DNA of 64,000 bases from Oenanthe sinensis (lineage: Eukaryota > Streptophyta > Magnoliopsida > Apiales > Apiaceae): assembly GCA_028671895.1 (NCBI GenBank), contig CM053799.1, positions 51,027,455-51,091,454 of the forward strand. Reading direction: 5' to 3'. Made by a program: the position numbers and the translations under genes. Below are positions 37,710 through 47,599 of this stretch, in pieces. The notes under the pieces are model-generated. The model saw only the letters and a program-made list of their open reading frames with translations. It ran no database searches and was not told where the DNA came from. Position 1 is the first letter of the stretch. Every line of letters starts with the position of its first letter.

Positions 37710-38420
37710 TCACATGTCCCTGTTTGGACTTGTGTTGTTCCTGAAAAAGATGTCCAACATCAGGTTAGTCCAGATGATCTCTCCTTCCTGTCTTTTCAGG
37801 GAGAGAGCAAACTCTTCCCAAGACTTCAGGAGTTTTACAATCACTGACATAACCTGAAACTTCTCAGGAAGATCCATTCCAGACTCCTTCAAAGCATGTA
37901 CCAACATCTCAAATTCATGCACTTGCTCCGTCATGGATTTAGTATCCACTAGTTTAAAATCAAGGAACTTTGTCACAGTATACTTTTCCAGACCTTGAGA
38001 GTCAGTATTGCGGGTTTGGTCCAGCTTCTCCCATAAAAGCTTAGCAGTGAAGGCATCAGATGAATAAACATCGAACAGAGTGTTCGCTAAAGTTGCCAAA
38101 ATAGCAGCCCTTGCCACTCCATCCTTTTCAACCCACAAAGCATAAACCTTAACAGAGTCAATTTGCTCTTGATTCACAATAGGAGGATCATACTGCACCA
38201 CCGGCCATAGACCCTTAACCGTTAACCACAACTTCATCTTTATCTGCCAACGAGAAAAGCCAGCTCCACCGCTGAACTTATCAGGCATACCAGACAGATC
38301 AATAGGTTGTGGGAAACGGTACGTAGCCCAATCAATTGCAGTAGTAGTAACCCCAGACCCAGAACTAGTAACACCAATAACAAGAGTTTCAGTTTCATTA
38401 ACCATCTTGTTAATTAACAA
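37710..38420 (-). pseudogene. copia gag, truncated by frameshift
   Basis: 236 codons with the copia gag (UBN2-type) domain: AIDWATYRFPQPIDLSGMPD, FSRWQIKMKLWLTVKGLW, then the helical core to LKRQEGEIIWTNLMLDI. The frame is lost at the end; homologous Lys-rich sequence continues in another frame at 37590-37709. The zinc knuckle is missing. Start ATG at 38418-38420 lies about 30 bases inside the 5' LTR edge; a second Met lies five codons downstream. Confidence 0.85.
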
Positions 38421-38918
38421 TATATAACACAGATAATATCTTCAAGATTATTGGGGCGTAATTAAAAACTACACACAACAATGGGGCAGTTATATAAATA
38501 ATTTAACAAGAACATGAAGATTAAACCAATTAATAAAACAAAGCACAAAGGTAAAACAAGACATATAAATTAGTAACTGTAAGGACAAGAGAAAAGATAG
38601 AATACTTAGCTCTAGCAGAAGCTTTACGCATACACTGATAGAACCAAACAACTGTTGAGTCGCCAAGCCTTGCAAGAAGTCTTGACTGTTCTTGAAGAGA
38701 TTATTGCCCCACTACGCTGTGTTGGGTTGCAGCAATATCACTTCCAGGATAAAATAGCACAAAGTACTTCGTTCACAGATACTTAGCACTCAACAGCGAC
38801 TAGCACCTCAGTTCGCCCAAAAAACCTATGCACTTTATATATACAAGGTAGGAGAAAGAGGCACACCTCAATTTGCCCGACAACCTATGCAATTTATTTT
38901 TAACTATGCAAGGTACAA

Positions 38919-39127
38919 GCGAAAGCACTCTGTTGGGCCGACACTGACACTGAGAGACGAAAGCTAGGGGAGCGAATGGGATTAGATACCCCAGTAGTCC
39001 TAGCCATAAACGATGGATATTAGGCGCTGTGCGTATCGACCTGTGCAGTGCTGTAGCTAACGCGTTAAGTATCCCGCCTGGGGAGTACGTTCGCAAGAAT
39101 GAAACTCAAAGGAATTGATGGGGGCCC
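38919..39127 (+). rRNA. plastid 16S rRNA gene fragment inserted in nuclear LTR
   Basis: 209 bp matching the central-3' part of chloroplast 16S rRNA. Landmarks are gggattagataccccagtag, gctgtagctaacgcgttaag, tatcccgcctggggagtacg and aaactcaaaggaattgatgg. It is far more GC-rich than its surroundings. Compared with the plastid sequence as I remember it, about six sites differ and all are C-to-T or G-to-A, mostly at CpG. It is a nuclear plastid-DNA fragment, not a working rRNA gene. The plus strand carries the rRNA sense. Confidence 0.9.
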
Positions 39128-39333
39128 TCCCATACCATAGGAAGTTGCTTCTTAGAATGCCATCGTTCAAGCACAGGTTGACCACTGATTCAATCTTCAA
39201 ACCAAAAGCCAGATCTTGCTACTATAAAGCCGTAGAAGCACACAAAGCAAATGAAGGGACTCACCAAGCAATAACTACGTTGTTTGTGTAGGCGGAATCG
39301 AGTTTCAAATCATAAGATGACGAAGTGACTGCA
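39128..39333. other. second filler segment of unknown origin
   Basis: About 206 bp directly after the 16S piece and inside the same LTR insertion. It begins tcccataccataggaagttg and ends near gacgaagtgactgcac. It is not LTR sequence, since the partner lacks it, and I do not recognise it as plastid rRNA. It is moderately GC-rich and could be another organellar or nuclear scrap joined during repair. Confidence 0.55.
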
Positions 39334-40018
39334 CCACACAAGCTAGAGGCACACCTTAATTTGCCCGACAACCTATGCAATTTATTTTTTAATTATGCAA
39401 GGTACAAGCAAGAGGCACACAAGCTAGATGCTCACCTCAACTAGATGTGCACGCCTCAATATATAGACATCTTGAGTTGCTCTTCTCTTATTCTACTCGA
39501 TGTGGGATGTAGAGTTTTATAAAGAAAATAGATTTTTGCAAGATGGGTTTTATTTGTTACTTATATTATTCAGATTAAGTAATATTAATATTACAATATA
39601 TATATAGAGTCTGATTATTTAAATAATCCTTACTCAATATATTTAATATTAATATTAAATAATCAATATAAATAAATCAAATAAATTTGCAATTAAAAGA
39701 TATAACGTACTCAATAGCATCATGTGACATAAGCATTCTACTTACACTAGTAGTTGTAAACAACACTAACACAAGATGCTATATAAACTTATTATCCTTC
39801 CTTTACAAATTCAATGTGGGACAAACCCCACATAACCCATTTCAAACAAGCAACTTCAACTCAATTTGTTTATGGATTACACTAAGAAAATGTCTTAGAT
39901 CCAAACATGAAAGTTTAAGTCCTCATAGCAAGGAACAACCTCCAATAGTTAGTTTCCGGAAATTACATCAAGAAAATATATAAAATATATCTTAAACTTT
40001 CCATTTTCTAACAAACTG

Positions 40019-40162
40019 GTGGTTGCATATGAAAGCTATGTAATGTGGCAGCATGAGGTGTTTTTGAACTACCATATGGTCAAGTTTTACTCCAGATATA
40101 TCAGTCCTGAACCTTGGGGAATGCCTTCATTTTCTAGATGTATACAGGAAGAGCCTACTATT
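40019..40162 (+). pseudogene. unidentified exon-like stretch
   Basis: Right after the copia target duplication, the plus strand is open and protein-like (VVAYESYVMWQHEVFLNYHM, then YSRYISPEPWGMPSFSR) to a TGA near 40162. Its composition is aromatic-rich, as in a folded domain. I do not recognise the family. It may be a further captured gene piece or part of the transcript interrupted by the copia. Confidence 0.3.
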
Positions 40163-40498
40163 TGATCACCACCCTCATAAATTTTGATGCCCCAATCCTT
40201 ATAATATTAATAAAGATATAATATGTTCTACGATGGAGCTTCATAAAGAAATAAGTATTAATTTTATGAACCAAATATGACTATTTATCAAAGACAAATA
40301 GTCCTCCAAAGTCATAAGAAATCATGGATGGGCTGAAGTCTAAGTCGCAAGAACATTCTGTATGTGGGTGCTCAGCAGATGACCCCGATGGAGTTGGATG
40401 AATGTGAGGAGACCACATTGCATGATGTGAACATTGTAGAGGAGATGAGAATGAAACAGTCTCAGGCGCAGCAGGAGGCTTATGATGAGGATGATGAG

Positions 40499-41195
40499 CA
40501 GAGGCGGCTCCAGCATACTGGAGGCCTTAGGCAAACAAATATATTGAGGCCCCTAAATAACTCTTCTTGCTTTTTGATGCGCAAAAGATTCAATCAGATT
40601 TTTGTAATCAAGTTCAGCTGCGATTTTCTTCTCTATAGATAACATAGCCAAACCATTCAACCTCTCTTGTGACATAGTTGATCGAAGGTAGTTTTTTATC
40701 AACTTCAACTTGGAGAAACTTCTCTCAGCAGTAGCTATAGTAACGGGAATCGTCAGTATTATCCTATAAGCAATCCAAGTATTAGGAAAAGCAAAATGCA
40801 TATTCCTAATATACTCTAACACTTCAATTGGTTTGCTTATTTTCTCTAGTAGTGACTTCCTCAGCAATTGCAGCTCCGAGAATAATTCAAGTCCATCAAC
40901 ATCAGAGAATAAATCACGAGATTAGATGACTCGTTACTAATCCTAATTGATTTTGTATAAGTTTTGAGTGACTATTTGGACTTGAGGCCCCAAAGTAATA
41001 GTTTATTATTATTAGAATAAAATACTTGTGATGATAATTGGCCCACTACAATTTTTAATTTTTAAATTATAATTAAATAAACTAATATTAAAATATTATT
41101 ATATATATAATTTGTGACCTCTAAAATAGTGAGACCCCAGAAAAAATGAGGTCCTAGGCTCCAGCCTAGGCCAGCTCCCCCTGGAGCCGGTACTG
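40499..41195 (-). mobile_element. small hAT element inserted in the DnaJ exon
   Basis: 697 bp. Left end cagaggcggctccag; right end, inverted, cagtaccggctccag (12 of 15 match). The 8-bp target duplication atgatgag is at 40491-40498 and 41196-41203, the size hAT transposases make. It carries only the 3' end of a transposase gene on the minus strand, so it is non-autonomous. Confidence 0.9.
40553..40867 (-). pseudogene. hAT transposase dimerisation domain
   Basis: 104 codons with the C-terminal hAT dimerisation signature: FPNTWIAYRIILTIPVTIAT, AERSFSKLKLIKNYLRSTMS, then QERLNGLAMLSIEKKI. The catalytic DDE part and the zinc finger are missing, so it has no cutting activity. The frame has stayed open. 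Confidence 0.88.
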
Positions 41196-41242
41196 ATGAT
41201 GAGATGCACGGAGGAGCTCAGAGAGTTCAATGTGCTCAGTAG

Positions 41243-41839
41243 TAGTGAATTTTAAAGCTCCATAAAATGAACGTTACGGTTTGAAGTGTGTCAAGTGTCA
41301 ACTATGTATGTATTAGCAGTAGTTATTGCTGCATGCCTGATATTTATATAGGATCTGTACCAAACTTACTGGGATAATATAATGAATGTTGTTGATTTCT
41401 TAATGAGTTTAGACACCATAACAGTAACACTATTGTATTTCACTGCACATTGTTCTATTGTATTAATGGCGACAAGGGCCTAATGATCTAGTACTAATAC
41501 CTTTCTTCTTACTATTTCAGGTGGAAGGGCCAGCAGTTGTTGCAGTTACAAATTAAAAGTTCTAATTTCCCTCTGGATCTCACAAATATAAGAAAAAAAG
41601 GGATTACATAGAACTTTAAGAATGGTGGGCATATATATATATAAGTGAATAAGAATTTGCAAGTTGTAATCCTGTAATACAATATGAGTAGTTTCGTATC
41701 GAAGTTGCAGTAAGTTGGAATGTTCTCTAATCAAGTTTGAGTTCTACGTGTTGAATTTGTATCGGAAAATTCTGCAGCTTTTCACATGTTCAACTGTTTC
41801 TGTGGGTCATGAATTTTTTCTAATATTTTTTGTTGGCAT
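41243..41839. other. probable 3' UTR of the DnaJ fragment and spacer
   Basis: No coding sequence supported. Its beginning, just after the DnaJ stop, looks like a UTR. The boundary with the SIRE-like piece that follows is not sharp. Confidence 0.35.
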
Positions 41840-41924
41840 AGGAGTTGTCTGGAAGCATCTGCAGGTCTGGAATGCAGGTTGCTGATGGATTAGTTGCGAT
41901 GGAATTCTTTGGGGTGGTGCTGAA

Positions 41925-44158
41925 TTGAAGCCTGTGCAACATGACAGTGCTTCAGGACCTGGTGGTGTTGTATCTGAAGAGAAATTGAAAGAGTTATATG
42001 GAGACCAGTTGGATGGGTTCTACCACATTGCTCAACAGCTATTCACTTCTCACCTTCCAAATGAAGACTATGCTGCAATTCTACTTGAATATGCTAAAAA
42101 TCGGGAAGAAATTAAAGACAAGAATGTTGAAATGGCTTAAGAAGAAGAGGCCAATGTTGATGCATGGTTGGATAAGAAGTAGACTGTGAGCATGGAGGAG
42201 ATGCTACAGTGGATGAGGGAAAAATATTTGACTTCTCTTGGGTCTTGTGAGAAGGTTTTCACTCCAACTGCTATATATGATGCAATTAATGAAGCTACCA
42301 AAGTGCAACTGCAAACCAATCACTATCTTGCAAGGGGGCTTTTAATCAGAACTTGAAGATCATAGAACCAAGATGGAGAGCATGATGAACTTTATTGATG
42401 AGAAGATTATGCCCGGTGTGCATGCTCCTAGATCAGAGTCATCTCTGGCAAGAATTCAAGTGTAGGAGATGAATGAGAAGATAGAGGAGATGGAGAAGGC
42501 ATTTAAAGACATGGTGGAAAACAATTCAACTGTTCTCCAAAATCAGACCAAAATCAATAATATGGTGGAGGTTCTATACAAGAATAGGCATGCTGAAAAA
42601 TTACCACAAGATGTTCCCCTGCATGACCTAACTCCTCTTCATGTGGATTTGTACTATCAATCCAAGGCAAAAGACGAAAAAGCTCAAGCTGCTACAGTTG
42701 CCAGCCTTAATAAAAAAGTTGAAATTTTGGCTGCAAATCACACTCTATCAACCACTGTTTCAGAAATGGTGACAAATGTGAGTACTCTACAGAAGGAATT
42801 TGACACATCTATGTCAACTCACAGCACTACTCTTCAACAAGTGTCCACTCAATTGGCATCCATTCAAACTCTTCTCTCCACAATGATTGTTCCAAATCAA
42901 GCACCTCAAGTGTAAATGCCAACTCAAATCAAGCCCAATCACTCATCTTTTCTCCAAAAGCCACAAGATATCAACCCTAAGGGGGAGAAGGATAGAATGG
43001 AGGAGATTGAGGCAGAAAGACAAAAAGCAATCATGAGGATTTTGAGGTAGGAGGCACTGAAGCCCAATGCAGACAAAGAATTCATCCAAACCTTGAAGGC
43101 CATTAAGGCACAGGTTAAAGGTAATCATTGGGACTACAGGAAAATTCTTGAAAATGCCATCATCATTGTGAGGGGAGTCAAGGTTGAGCAGAATGGAAAA
43201 TTCTTTAAGGAGCCTATAATGCAGATGAAATATGGCTACTTCAAGGTGTCACTCTTTAGTCAACTCTCGTACACTGAGCTTGAATGCTTGTACAAAGCTA
43301 TTGAAACAGTGACTCATGAAGATGAAGAATTAAAGAAATCTGTTATAGGTCCACTCCTGCCTATCTCACTTCCTGAAGCCTATTACAATCCTGATGGAGT
43401 AATGTACATGTCAAAGATAAATAAGTTGTCACACTTTAGGATCCCTCAACATTTAAATCAAGGAAATAGAAGCCAAATCATGAGTCTAATTAATCGACTT
43501 AAAAACAAGACTGGTAAACAAGAAGAGGACAAAATAATTTTGGAGAAAATGAAGAAATTCATAAGTGAGCAAATCTCAGACTTTGTTAATGAGGAATTGA
43601 AAAAGAAGAAGAAGGATGATGAAGACAAATGCCAGGGAAAGAAAGATGACAAGAAGAAGAAAGATGGTGATGATAAGAAAAAGAGAGATTATTCAAACAA
43701 AAAGAAGAAGTATGAGAGGAAGAAGCCAAAGCATCAAATTGTTGATAGTCATGTTAGTACACCTACATCAATTCAGGGTACTAATGTGGCTTCAAGGATT
43801 TCTGAAACTGCTATTGTTCCAAAATCTAAATCACCTAGAAGACATATTGTCAAGGATTTCTGAAACTGCTATTGTCCCAAAATCCAAATCACCTAGAATT
43901 TTTAAAGATCCTAACAGAGTTGAGTTCAAACTTAGTAATGGAGTAATCACAAAAATCAGACTCAAGCTTGTCAAAGATTATCCCATACAATCTCTACAAG
44001 TTGTAGCTGACATGCTCAAGGGTGCAATTTTGATTGAAGAATTAATTGCCAGACAGGAGATTCTCCAAGCTATTGAAGAAATCAAAGCCAGAGATGAAAA
44101 GGAAAAGAAAACCATATATTATCAATTCATGGCAAATCAGAATCAAAATCAAAGGTAG
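41925..44158 (+). pseudogene. SIRE-like extra ORF, second version, degenerate
   Basis: Pieces 41925-42137, 42469-42915, 43093-43863 and on to 44158 in shifted frames. N-terminal part: VSEEKLKELYGDQLDGFYHI. Middle: coiled coil with Thr/Ser-rich repeats (MNEKIEEMEKAFKDMVENNS, TVSEMVTNVSTLQKEFD). Then a folded-looking domain: GNHWDYRKILENAIIIVRGV, MKYGYFKVSLFSQLSYTELE. Then a very Lys-rich tract (43590-43740) and an Ile/Leu-rich end. A 58-bp tandem duplication (43793-43908) shifts the frame. Function unknown; I see no signal peptide or membrane helix. Confidence 0.55.
43793..43908 (+). repeat. 58-bp tandem duplication in the extra ORF
   Basis: Copies begin at 43793 and 43851 with caaggatttctgaaactgc. 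Both encode RISETAIVPKSKSPR in different frames because 58 is not a multiple of three. The copies differ at two sites over the first 46 bp (ttcc/tccc, tcta/tcca). Confidence 0.9.
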
Positions 44159-44198
44159 GCTTGATATCTTGTATTAATTTATGAAATTGCATTTTCCC

Positions 44199-44212
44199 AA
44201 ATTGGGGAAGAT
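44199..44212 (+). other. polypurine tract of second SIRE-like element
   Basis: aaattggggaagat lies directly before the LTR start tgttgaacc at 44213. Confidence 0.8.
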
Positions 44213-45346
44213 TGTTGAACCAAATCAATCCTACTGTATTGAATGTACTTGTCTTGTTGTAACACATTTAGAACTTCTGTATTAGGTTGGTGACTTAGAT
44301 ACTTTAATGTACTATTGCAGATAGAAGTATGATCAAATTGTAATTCCAAGTTGTAATTAAAGTCAAAAAATAAAGTCTGATAGGAGATTCAGGTTGAATT
44401 ATGCCTCTAGACAAAGAAGACTTCTTCAAGAATAAGGAATGCAGTCTGCAGTCTGAGAATTCTTCTAAGGCAAATAGATGTTCGAGAAGTCATTACAATC
44501 GAGAAGTCACATGTGAAATTGGTAGAGAAATCTCAAAACACTCATTGGCTCAGTCTGTGATAATAAATCATTCGAGAAGTCTAGTCCAATCGAGAAGTCA
44601 GCAAAGCCATATCTAATCGAGAAATCTAACACATTCGAGAAGTATCGAGGCAAAGACCAATCAAAGAAGTTTCAGAAGTACTGGATCGAGAAGTCAATAT
44701 CATGACTTCTCGAAGTGCAATGAAGCTGAGTATTCGAATGATTCAAGAAGCTAAATTCAAGGATATTTGCAGAAGAATAAGATAAGTAATTTGAAGCTCT
44801 GTCATGATTAGGATTACTCAAACATGTGAAGATAGAGACAAGTCTACAAGAAGCTTGAAAGAAGAACAAGACAAAGATTGGAGAGTAGAATGCAAATGTG
44901 ATGTACTGTCAAAACAAAGTGTTAGCTAGAAATAGATAGTGTACAAATGTAAAACATCATTTTGTCTCTTTCTAGTTTAAGCTAACTGACTTATGAGAGC
45001 ATGTGCCAATGAGTCATGTTGTCTATATGGCCTATGCACAGTTTCATAAGTCAGTAACAAGTTGAATATTACAATTGTATTCACTCTTTGTATCTTTCAA
45101 GAATAAAAAGCTGAGATTCAAATCAAGAATCTCAGATTTGTAGCAATTCAATCTAATACAATATTAGTTTGAAAGTTAAACTTTTGTGTTTATTAATTCC
45201 GCAATTCTCTTGTAAACACTATAAGATAACATAAGCTACAAACTTCAGCAAAATCAGTTCATCAAAGCAAAAGCTTAAAAACCAAAAAGAATCAAACCAT
45301 ACATTTACCCCCCTCTGTATAGTTTCTGTGTAACTCATACCTAACA
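44213..45346 (+). repeat. 3' LTR of second SIRE-like element with tcgagaagt repeats
   Basis: 1134 bp from tgttgaacca to cctaaca, with the typical tacccccctctg string before the end. It contains at least seven direct copies of tcgagaagt or one-off variants (near 44482, 44500, 44573, 44591, 44617, 44634, 44685) and one inverted copy, acttctcga, near 44704. Confidence 0.85.
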
Positions 45347-45485
45347 AATTTGTTTGTAATAATATTTTGAGTTAGTAATTTGTTTTTTCATAACATTACC
45401 TATTAAAGATGCTTGATAGTATTATGGGGTTATTCTATATTCTTATTCACTGTTTATTAGGGTGCATGCATCTAGAGTAGTATTG

Positions 45486-45812
45486 TGACTCTCCGATCTT
45501 CACCCCAGATTGGGAGGGTGTCACACACCTGAACTTCGACATGTGCATGATGTGTTTCATATATTTGTTTTGAAAACTTACCAATTCCATGAAAGTCATA
45601 TTATAAATTATGAATTTTTGGAAATTAGTGTTGATTTGACTTATAAAGAGTATCTGGTGGAGATTATCGATGAAAAAATGCAAAAGTTGAGAAATAAAGA
45701 GATCAAATTTGTAAAGGTTGTCTATAGAAATCACAAAGTGAAAGAAGAAATGTGGGAATTAGAAAGTGAAATGAAAAAGAAATATCCTAAACTATTTGCG
45801 GGTCAAACTTGA
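45486..45812 (+). pseudogene. Ty3/gypsy chromodomain-type pol C-terminus
   Basis: About 100 codons to TGA 45810-45812: PELRHVHDVFHIFVLKTYQF, then YKEYLVEIIDEKMQKLRN, VKVVYRNHKVKEEMWELESE. This is the integrase end and chromodomain of Tekay/Del-type chromoviruses, a plant retrotransposon lineage whose chromodomain steers insertion to heterochromatin. The rest of the element upstream is missing. A purine tract (aaggaggggaga, 45833-45844) follows. Confidence 0.85.
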
Positions 45813-45845
45813 TTCCGAGAACGGAATCCTATAAGGAGGGGAGAC

Positions 45846-46870
45846 TGCAACGCACGCAAATTTCAAGTAATTTATTTTCAAATTTTTATGAGCTCAAGAG
45901 ATGAATATTTAAATATAAAAAAAATATTCACTAAATATATTTTGATGAAATTTCGGATATTAGTGTTGATCTATTTTATTAGCTTTAATTTGAGATAATT
46001 AAAATATTTTAGTGATGGTATTAAATTATACCAATACCCGAGATACCACCAAAAATTTAATTGAAAATAGATATGAGATTTATTTTGAGAAATGTATTTT
46101 TGGATAGTGTGGACTTACATTTATTTTTGGGCTAACCATTTATAGAACTAGAGGAGAAATTCCACTTTTTTTCTTCTTTTTTTGACAAGGAGAGAAACTC
46201 CACTTTGATTTTATCATAAATTGAGAATTTTATGATATAATTATCTATTAAATATACTCTTATATTTTGGTTATTTCTATCTACTTATTTATATTTTTTA
46301 ACTTGTTTTATAATTCTTCAAATTTATTTGGATGAAAAATAATTACGAATGGATGAAGAATATAAAGCCTATAAAATTTGTATTATTTATAATAAAAGTT
46401 TTGTTCCAATTTGATGTGTCGTTTGTATCTGAATACATGTTGGCTACGTGCTGTGTTTATGACCTGTAGGCTGTATGTGGCTGTATGTAGTTTTATTTGA
46501 TTTTAAAAAGCTGTTTTCAAGCACTATTAGATTTTTATTAAATTCTTGGAGCATCCAAAAATCATGAAATCTTTTCTATAACGTTCTTTGAGTATTTAGA
46601 GACTTTTTAAAAATATGAGTTTATTTTATTTGGGTTCCAATGATTTTTAAAGCTTTATTATCTTTTAAAATGATTCTCTAATAAATTAGTTACAAGTCCT
46701 AAAAATATTTTAAAAATATGCACGTGTATCTAATTTTATCTTCTATATTTTAAAAATATAGAAGAAGTTATGGATTCACAATTCACTTTTGATTATTAAG
46801 CAGTTGATTAAATTAATTAAAATCTATCAATTATATCGAACACGGTTCATAGCCACTAGCATACATTTTA
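45846..46870 (+). repeat. start of the LTR of the chromodomain Ty3/gypsy
   Basis: The sequence tgcaacgcacgc follows the polypurine tract, as an LTR start should (compare TGTAACGCC in this lineage). I cannot place the right end; the boundary given is only where the sequence character changes. No second LTR is in the window. Confidence 0.4.
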
Positions 46871-46992
46871 TATATAATAATATAAATATACGGAATAATG
46901 TTTGAAACACATGAAAATGATCCCTTTCTAATAACTGATGTGTCCTCTCATATGGTGCTTGAACAGAGATTAATGTATGTGCTGCTTTATCT

Positions 46993-47470
46993 CACTACAA
47001 GAAAAACAGGCTCATACAACGGTTTTGCACCGTTGTCTGGCATCTCAATTTTCCGTAGTCTATTGAGGTGCCGTGTGATTGCGATCAAACAACGCTTGTT
47101 TAAACTGTTACACGAAGAAAGGAACACAACGGTTCAACAAGCTTGTTATAATATAGAAGACAACGGGTCCTAAAAGATTGAGGTGTCGTCTGATATGCAC
47201 CTCAGACAACGGTATGATAACCGTTGTCCAAAAGATTACAGAACAACGCCCTATGTTCTGGACACCGTTGTATAACACCTAGAAACAACAACGCTATGGT
47301 TCAAAACTCTTGTCTGAAATGAAGTCAGTCAAGTGTTTTAAAAACTGTTATTATTTCTTATTCCAATAACTGTTATTGTAGTTCTCTATAGACAACGATT
47401 TTATTTCTTTTAATGCGTTGTATTTGTTTTATTTACACAACTAGCACAAGATGAAATATTTTATAGTGTG
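46993..47470 (+). mobile_element. CACTA (En/Spm) transposon terminus with subterminal repeats
   Basis: It starts cactacaagaaaaacagg, the canonical plant CACTA terminal inverted repeat. The next 450 bp hold many copies, in both orientations, of acaacggt/accgttgt-type words (for example acaacggttttgcaccgttg), the transposase-binding subterminal repeats. The orientation means the element should extend rightward. I did not find the matching ...ttttcttgtagtg end in the window, so it is truncated or its other end has been lost. Confidence 0.85.
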
Positions 47471-47599
47471 TGTTGTGTTTCTCTATATTAGACAATGGTT
47501 TATGTACATAAAAAAATGATTTTAAATAATACCCCTAACCAAATAATGAATCAATAAATTTATCAATACAAAAATTTCTAATTGATCTACACTTTCAAT

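Larger units (their letters stand above)
34062..40013 (-). mobile_element. defective Ty1/copia retrotransposon, minus strand
   Basis: The target duplication aactg is at 34057-34061 and 40014-40018. Left LTR 34062-35216 is the 3' LTR; right LTR 38449-40013 is the 5' LTR and is lengthened by a foreign insertion. Gag and part of pol lie on the minus strand. The gag knuckle, protease, second half of reverse transcriptase and RNase H are missing. LTR divergence is several percent by eye, making it the oldest complete insertion here. It would depend on a partner element for movement. Confidence 0.92.
38449..40013 (-). repeat. 5' LTR of minus-strand copia, carrying a 0.4 kb insertion
   Basis: 1565 bp against 1155 for its partner. 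The extra bases are about 38919-39333, between tacaagc and cacacaagctagagg, which are adjacent (with small changes) in the partner LTR. Its terminal dinucleotide has changed: tattggggcg here, tgttggggcg in the partner. Otherwise it aligns along its length. Confidence 0.88.
40376..41242 (+). pseudogene. DnaJ/HSP40 C-terminal exon, split by a hAT element
   Basis: Pieces 40376-40498 and 41196-41242 join in frame. They read MTPMELDECEETTLHDVNI, then a Gln-rich stretch QAQQEAYDEDDE, and after the insertion MHGGAQRVQCAQ with stop TAG at 41240-41242. The CAQ terminus with Cys fourth from the end is the farnesylation (CaaX) tail of plant type-I J-proteins such as ANJ1/J2/J3, co-chaperones of HSP70. 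A cag acceptor precedes the first piece. The J domain and Zn fingers are absent. The following 500 bp look like its 3' UTR. Confidence 0.87.
41840..45346 (+). mobile_element. second SIRE-like element, 5'-truncated
   Basis: It has an extra-ORF region (41925-44158), a polypurine tract and a full 3' LTR (44213-45346). No gag, protease, integrase or reverse transcriptase is present, so the left part has been deleted. The left edge, near 41840, is uncertain. The LTR length is nearly that of the first SIRE-like element, but the sequence and its dispersed repeats differ. Confidence 0.7.

Noticed and set aside
38919..39127. A working 16S rRNA gene
   Set aside because: Only about 209 bp of an rRNA of about 1.5 kb, inside a nuclear LTR insertion and with decay-type changes.
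46898..47173. 91-codon ORF at the CACTA end
   Set aside because: It runs across the terminal inverted repeat and subterminal repeats, so it is open by chance.
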